Shown: positions 58,196 to 64,000 of the stretch, piece by piece | Position numbering within the stretch: the stretch's first letter is position 1 | Layout of the letters: each line of letters begins with the position of its first letter | Assembly (NCBI GenBank): GCA_013368315.1 | Contig: JAACJM010000201.1 | Span: forward strand, 1-64,000 | Length of the DNA: 64,000 nucleotides | From: Tetrapyrgos nigripes | Lineage: Eukaryota > Basidiomycota > Agaricomycetes > Agaricales > Campanellaceae | Direction: 5' to 3' | Made by a program: the position numbers and the translations under genes | Notes under the pieces: model-generated | What the model was told of the DNA's origin: nothing | The model's input: only the letters and a program-made list of their open reading frames with translations | Databases searched by the model: none

Positions 58196-60566
58196 CTACA
58201 CAAAAATCTTGCCAAAGTATCTCTTCACACCAGCCACATCGTTGACCAATCCTCCAATCCACCCATCAGGTCTAACAATCACAACACCACCCTTCGCTTC
58301 ATCAACAAGATAGTGCTTGTACGCATATCCGCCTTGATCAACCAATGCATAGTCCACCTTGAGGGATTTCTCGGGCCCAGACCCATGTTTCGCGTCTTGC
58401 GGATGAATAAGAACCGTCTGAACCGTCCCAGCAGGGTACCCCGACAAATCCTGAATCAAGTCCTGTACATCATCGTGGCCCGACCCGCAAAACACCAACA
58501 CGGTATGCTTCTGGGGTTTGAAAATGTCGAAAAACCTCGTCATAATCGTAGCCTGCCCAGAAGACGACTCGGTCGTAACCGAGGGGTCCAAAGACAACAA
58601 CTCTGGAGCATCAGGTGCTCTATCTCCCGCGCGTACAGACCCATCTTCACCAGCACGATAATAATCAATCAACTCCCCGTCTCCAAGTTTGTTCCCAGCT
58701 TCAGCTTCACTTCGTTCATCCAAAACCAACGAACTTCCACGGTAATTCACTCCCAATTGCCTGAATTCGTAGCCGCGATCGAGACCTCTGGGCACACCTC
58801 CGTTGACGAGAGACTTTTTGAAGAGTTCAGTGGTCTTGTTGAGCATGGTGGCGATGACGGGGAGACGTTCTTTAGAGTATGTTTCGAGTATGGTGGGTGG
58901 GGATAGATTCTTATGGACTAGGGCGATCTTCCAAGCAAGGTTTATCTACAACGGAAGCGGAGTCAGTGTTGGAAGGAGAGTTGCAGCACATGGAGAGAAC
59001 TAACCGAATCTGCGAAACTGGAGTTCAATCCCTTGGAAAAGGATGATGTTAGAGCTGACAGTCACAAAACCTCAAGTAGAAAAGAGGCAAACCTGAGCAC
59101 CTGATGGACTATGAACATGGGCGCTGTCTACACAACAGAAAACCAACTTGAGAATCGTCTAGACAAACTGATGAATGAAATGACATACCACCAGCAACAA
59201 AGACTCTCCCTTCTCCAAACTTGTTGACCATGCGTGTGTTGGGTCTGTTAAAGAAGATATTAGCTCGCTTTCTCATACTCTAGCACGGTAAAGTCCTCAC
59301 CTGTATACAGCCTGCGAGATCATTTCCCCAAATTCGATATCCGTTCTCCCAGTAATCTCGTAGAAAGTTGAGATAAATTCTTCTCGACTTGCCAGGAGCT
59401 TCTCAGCATCTATCCCTGGACCTCCAATGATGAAGAAGAACCGGTTGTCCGGTTTTTCGATGGTATAGGGGCGGAGCAATACACTAATGAACGTCATGTT
59501 AGACAGATTATCTGGGGTGGATACGAACAGAGTAACATACGCTTTCCCAGTCATCTGACCCCACATACGCATGCACTGACAGAAAACCAATTGTTAGTCG
59601 CTTTTGATTCTCTTGATCAGTTCAGAACACAGCACACCGAATTATCCAACCCTTTGACGATGTGTATATCCCCTAATAAGCTTGCAGGAATAGACGGAGT
59701 ATCGCCAACGAAGATTAACCCTAGTTGTTTGCGGACTACACCTATATCATATCAAAGTTAGCCAACAAAGCTGGGTCATAGAATAACAAACGTACTGCGA
59801 GCACCATCACAACCGACAAGATACGACACTTCGACTTCTTCAACTACAGCATCTCCATCTCCGCCTTTCCCAACCTTCGCGATGGACGTAGTAACATGAT
59901 CCTCATGTTGCTCGAATGACCGTAACTCCGACCCAAGCTCAACATGGACACCGTATCCCTTCTCTATAACAGATCGTAGAATACCTTCTTGTACGTCTTG
60001 GCCTATGGCAACCATGTTGTGCTAATATCATGAAAACAAAGGTAGTCAGTCATCTGAAGGCGGCAGAATCAATTCTCTCTCACATAAGGCTTCGCGGGTG
60101 TGTCTTCTACGTTCAACCCAAAATCTCCAACAGAGATAGGCTCCTTGCCCTGTGGTGACGACCAATGTTCCATCTTGGGAAGACGAGTAGCTTCCTTGAG
60201 CATTTCAGGTAGAATTCCCAGAAACTTGAACATTTCGAGGGTTCGAGGCTGTAGGCAAGGGGTCAGCACCAGGCCTTAAGCACGGAAAAAGACAGAACGC
60301 GTTTTTGCCTACCTGGATACCAGCACCCTTCTGGCCGATAGAATACTCGAGCTTCTTCTCAATGATTCGGACAGGTACATCGTTGCGCAGAAGAGACAAA
60401 GCTAGGATGAGGCCTGTAGGATGGCTGAAAGTCAGTCATCAAACCGCCCCTGAAGAATGGTTGGCATACCAGATGGCCCAGCACCGACCTAGCAGTAAGG
60501 TAATCAGTCGTCAGAACACGATGAAAAGAAAAGCTGGCAACATACAATCAAGACAGGAGGAGCCAT
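58196..60566 (-). CDS. FAD-dependent monooxygenase, phenol-hydroxylase type (PheA/TfdB family)
   Basis: Flavoprotein aromatic hydroxylase; substrate not predictable. On the minus strand, MAPPVLI-VGAGPSG-LILALSL forms the dinucleotide-binding GxGxxG. RIIEKK (FAD ribose Glu) and GAGIQPRTLEMFKFLG follow. The DG motif is SYLVGCDGARS and the GD motif is RVFVAGDSAHVHSPSGAQ, leading into GLNSSFADSINLAWKIAL. The C-terminal thioredoxin-like phenol-hydroxylase domain has DRGYEFRQLGVNYRGSSLV and RPDGWIGGLVNDV, ending YFGKIFV. VGAGPSG comes from a 19-nt microexon (60470-60488). All domains are present and in frame. A TATAAAAG lies about 70 bases upstream of the start. Likely roles are catabolism of phenolics or secondary metabolism; neighbours do not show a cluster. 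Confidence 0.88.
60470..60488 (-). other. 19-nt microexon of the FAD monooxygenase
   Basis: Minus-strand GTCGGTGCTGGGCCATCTG between an AG and the donor GTATGC. Encodes the invariant GAGPSG nucleotide-binding turn. Confidence 0.85.
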
Positions 60567-60635
60567 GGGCAGGATCAGGAATGTTCAGAGCGTGCACGTC
60601 GAGGGGTGTTGCTAAACATCCTGAAGCAAGGGCCT

Positions 60636-60643
60636 CTTTTATA
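60636..60643 (-). promoter_or_regulatory. TATA box candidate, FAD monooxygenase
   Basis: Minus-strand TATAAAAG about 70 bases upstream of the start codon. Confidence 0.55.
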
Positions 60644-61405
60644 CGTGCAGGGCAAGCATAATTCATCTAGCAGTCGCGATCAGCGATTGAGAACTATATT
60701 TAGTACCATAGTAGTGGTTAGAGTAAGGAGGCAATCGAAAAAAAGTCGCGACGCGCGTCGCTGTCGAGTCAACGGCCAGAGCAAATCTGGGCGCTTATTT
60801 TTTGCAAATTTTTTGCGTCAAGCTGGAATGTCTTCAAATTTCATCACTGCATACAGTTTATTCAGAGGACACGTACCTAGAATGCATGCTGATCGCCCAT
60901 GACCCCCACTGATCAGAGAGAAACCCCCAGCAACCATCGACAGGAGAATAACCGCAAGCGCTGATGACGCGAACATGGGCAGTAATTCAACCGTTACCGG
61001 TAGTACAGTTACTGCAACCACGCCGTCTGCTTGCGCACTCGTGACGCCGATTTGTCGAGCTGCTAAAGCCTGGCAGGCCTTAATCTGGTTCTGCTTTGGT
61101 CAAGAGCTCGTTATGACCTGTCTAAGGACTATACAAGTGTCTTATAAGTAAAGTAAGTACTAGACATCGAATTAAATAATGTTATCAAGACGTTGAACAC
61201 AGACTCGCTCAGCTCTCGCGGCTTGCCAGCATACATTGGAGCTAGATCAACAAGTCCCTCGGCCAATGTGAAAAATCCTATTTCTCCGCTTCTGCCCTTT
61301 CTTCCACCCGACCTTCTGACCTTCCAAGTTCCGAGGCGGATGTTTCACTGATGTCAGAGCACTGAGCAGCAGTCCCAAAGTCTGGAAGGAGTCGCTTAAC
61401 GACGC
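60644..61405. other. Intergenic
   Basis: Upstream of the monooxygenase and downstream of the next leftward gene. The minus frame 60818-61021 is hydrophobic but unsupported. No gene called. Confidence 0.4.
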
Positions 61406-63164
61406 CTATTTAGCGCCCGACAGCGTCCCTGCACTAGACAGTACGGTATTCGTAGCTGAGAGCTTCGACATCCTCCTCGTCTGAGTCTGAGTCTCCACTC
61501 CAAACACCGGCGATGGCGAACGCATGTTCATCCTACTCTGACTCATCTCCCTCGCCTCCAAACGATTTTCCCCAATCGAAAACACCGGCGACGGGGAACG
61601 CACATTACTCCTTGGCGCTGTCACAAATACAGGCGACATCGAAGGAACTACCGAAGGCGATCTAGAAGTGACTGGTGAAAACGACGCATATCTCGAAGCG
61701 CTCTGTATAGGTGCAATCGGTGGAGTAGGGAAGTCGATGGCCCTAACGGAAAATGGCGAGATGGACAAACTTTCGACTTGACTGGCTCGTGCTGGGTTGG
61801 GGGTAAAGCTAGAGCTGGAGAGACTGGAGAAAGGTGTGTCTGGTGCTGAGGGATCTATGAAAGGATCTATGGTGCTCTTCCTGGAGCTGCCACTTTCTGC
61901 ATTATGGGCTGTCTGCATAGGCGTCACGCTGCGGGTAGCTGATTGGAGTCTACTGGATGGCCGTATCACTTCACGAGCAGTATCTCTATTAGGTCCCAGT
62001 CCGTTGCCGTTGCCGCTGTCCAATTGGGTGCGACTAAGTGGTTGGGAGATAGGAGTCCTCTCCGAATCCTGGCTGGACTTGTCTGCAACGCCGTCGCCGT
62101 TCTGGTCTTGACCATACATAGGCTCAGAAACCCCCATACTGATCAACGAAGATTGGAATGAAGGCGCTATGGGAGAGAACTCTGACTGCGAACACATCAT
62201 GGTCCATGGGTCGGCACTATTCGGTATTCGAGGAAATTGGGATTGAGATTGGATATAGGATGGGTGCAAGTTCTCGCGGGATGTTATTGACTGCTGATAG
62301 CGATATGGCTGAGGATACTCCTGCATAACCGGTTTCGAGAGTTGACTAGTGCTAGTAGGCGCGGGACGAGGTACAAAAGGAGCAGTTGCGCCGTATTGCA
62401 TCCCGAATGACGTGTATTGTCCGGTTCTGACCATTGGAGGGTATAGAGCAGGGGAAAAGGTTTCGTCAAGTCTGCTGAAGGATCCGGGTTCGAAGACATC
62501 GAGGTTTCTACGAGTATGTTGGCGACGCTGAAGACGTTTTTAGACCCCGAGATGATGAGAAAAGAATATCCTTCACTCACGAGAATGAAAGCAATAAGCA
62601 TGGAAATAACGACGCAGAACGCAAGAGCCCCCAGTAATCCAAAAGACACTGTCTCACTTTTCTTCGAAGAGCCTGATCCTTGTACAGATGAACTGGCCGA
62701 AGCCGCTAAAGTCGAAGCAGTTTGAGACCAAGACAGTGATGCAAGTGCAGTGCTGTAAACCGTGATGATGGGGTTGGAAGAAGCATCGATGGAAGAAGTA
62801 GAGGGTAGGGTATTCAGGGGTTTGGCTGCAGACGACGATGCAACGGACGGGCTAGACGTTATTGTAGCAACGAGATTACTTGTCGTAGCCACGGCAGAGG
62901 ATCCTTGAGCAAAAAGGGCTGTCATAGACTTGGTTGCTAAGATGAGTAGTGGTATCAGGTAGGTAATTATTATCCTGGAGTAAGTCTGAACTCACCGGCT
63001 TGTGTTTTGGGACCGTTATCGTTGTCAGAGTCACTGTTGCTGGCATCGATGCCCCCAAACCCCACAGCAGTGGGACTGAACCGAGGCAATAGACCAGCTT
63101 GAGCTTTGTGTACTAGTCTGCGGTGTGCCCAGGCTGCAGGCTGTGAATGCCCATCGAAATGCAT
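61406..63164 (-). CDS. Single-pass membrane protein with Ser/Pro-rich tail, copy C-like
   Basis: Same layout as the genes at 36124-39641. There is no clear signal peptide (MHFDGHSQPAAWAHRRLVHK), then a Ser/Thr/Ala-rich region. One membrane helix follows (SFGLLGALAFCVVISMLIAF region), then an intron and a long low-complexity cytosolic tail. The tail contains a repeated SPSPVF motif (NVRSPSPVFSIGENR and NMRSPSPVFGVETQ), with SRSPSVVPSMSPVFV nearby. It ends SSAGTLSGAK. Shared layout but little sequence identity with copies A and B, so homology is uncertain. An in-frame ATG at 63221 is an alternative start. Possible plasma-membrane sensor or scaffold; the function is unknown. Confidence 0.6.
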
Positions 63165-64000
63165 GACAAAGCTTTGAAGATTTGAAGAAATAAAAGAGTG
63201 TGATGAGATAGCGAATGACAAAAGAATGGTGAGCTTGAGAACGACTCGTTCGGGCTGTCAAAGTCCCTGAAGAAAGTGAAGGGTTGCTGCAATGCTGCTG
63301 GAGGGAGAGTTCAAGTTAGGGGTTACTGCCAACAAAATGTCGCGTTTCATACCTGTAACCTGATCAAAAATTTTGTCAGAGCCCGCACAAAATTCCTCGG
63401 CAAGTTCATGAGGCCTAGGGCTATGTGCAGGCAAGGTTGACCTAAAGTAAGATAATTAGGAAAAATCGATGTCAGAGAGTTTGAAGAGTCGGACTAACTG
63501 GAGTGTTCAAGCCTAATTGCAAAGAAAGAAGGGTGAGGTGAAGTTCGCCAACTACTCGTCGGTCACTACCCCAGTGAGGTAAAAAGAACCTTGAGAAGAC
63601 CATCTTTCAGTGCTTCAATGAATAATATCAGTTAGTCGTTCGTGGAATAACAATGGAATAATCCTTGACAATGACAGTGAACTTGAAGCCGATGTGTGGG
63701 CGCCTAATAATTTTCCCACTGTCTTCACCACATCTCCTCGGAGTCTCCTTCCTAACGAGGACACTCATCCTGCATCTTTATCGCCCGCTCTGACCGCCTA
63801 TATAACCGGATAGAGCTTTTCAGGAAACCAGAAAGATAGGCCGTTCGACAAATCTCATGTCGGGACCGGTAACCTGAACTGAAAAATTTTGAGACTTCAA
63901 TGAAGCTCAAAACGCGAGCAGCAACAAGGCAGCAATGTAGGAGTAGCTCCAAGCGTCTGGGCATTAAATCACAGCTCTCGCTCACGCTTTACCTCAAGAA
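63165..64000. other. Right end of window, no gene recognised
   Basis: Promoter side of the membrane-protein gene, then unassigned sequence. A minus frame 63752-63985 shows no conserved motif. It could be part of a gene beyond the window. Confidence 0.4.

Overview
This is a 64 kb nuclear window from a filamentous basidiomycete, most likely a mushroom-forming Agaricomycete. The genes are split by many 45-70 base GT-AG introns. The protein families are fungal: SMC5, CDC48, DGA1/DGAT2, a VTI1 SNARE, two GH71 alpha-1,3-glucanases and an NRPS-like adenylating enzyme. Spans given for genes run from start codon to stop codon with introns included. All splice junctions were read by eye and have not been tested against RNA.

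Layout. 0.2-5.1 kb: SMC5 (+). 5.4-7.4 kb: a secreted protein with exon-encoded repeats (-). 7.5-15.4 kb: a gene-poor tract with dispersed repeat pairs, a decayed phosphotransferase and degenerate tandem repeats. 15.4-16.5 kb: a hotdog thioesterase (+). 17.9-18.7 kb: a frameshifted alpha/beta hydrolase (-). 19.4-25.3 kb: an NRPS-like protein ending in a RING finger (+). 25.8-35.4 kb: a housekeeping block, namely DGAT2 (-), CDC48 (-), tubulin cofactor B (-), a broken bystin gene carrying a MITE-like hairpin (+) and RNA polymerase III subunit RPC11 (-). 36.1-39.6 kb: two related single-pass membrane proteins (-). 41.6-42.7 kb: an unknown protein (-). 43.36-49.49 kb: a 6.1 kb palindromic CACTA-like element lying inside a broken gene. 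50.4-57.9 kb: two convergent GH71 paralogues flanking VTI1 and tRNA-Leu(CAG). 58.2-60.6 kb: a phenol-hydroxylase-type FAD monooxygenase (-). 61.4-63.2 kb: a third single-pass membrane protein (-).

Three signals deserve attention. First, very small exons recur in unrelated genes: 4+10 nt in both GH71 genes, 7 nt in RPC11, 13 nt in DGAT2 and in the secreted protein, 19 nt in the FAD monooxygenase, and 23+17 nt in the thioesterase. In the recognised families each restores a conserved motif or the reading frame. Second, the 6.1 kb element has more than 1.3 kb colinear inverted arms, palindromic subterminal repeats and large 9-base-periodic arrays. Third, the NRPS-like enzyme carries an apparent in-frame C-terminal RING finger. 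Several otherwise conserved genes (SMC5, NRPS-like, hydrolase) show single-base indels, many in homopolymers. These may be assembly errors or real decay, and long-read polishing or cDNA would separate the two. No dedicated metabolic cluster is obvious. Cell-wall remodelling (two GH71 genes) and lipid storage (DGAT2) are the clearest specialised functions.
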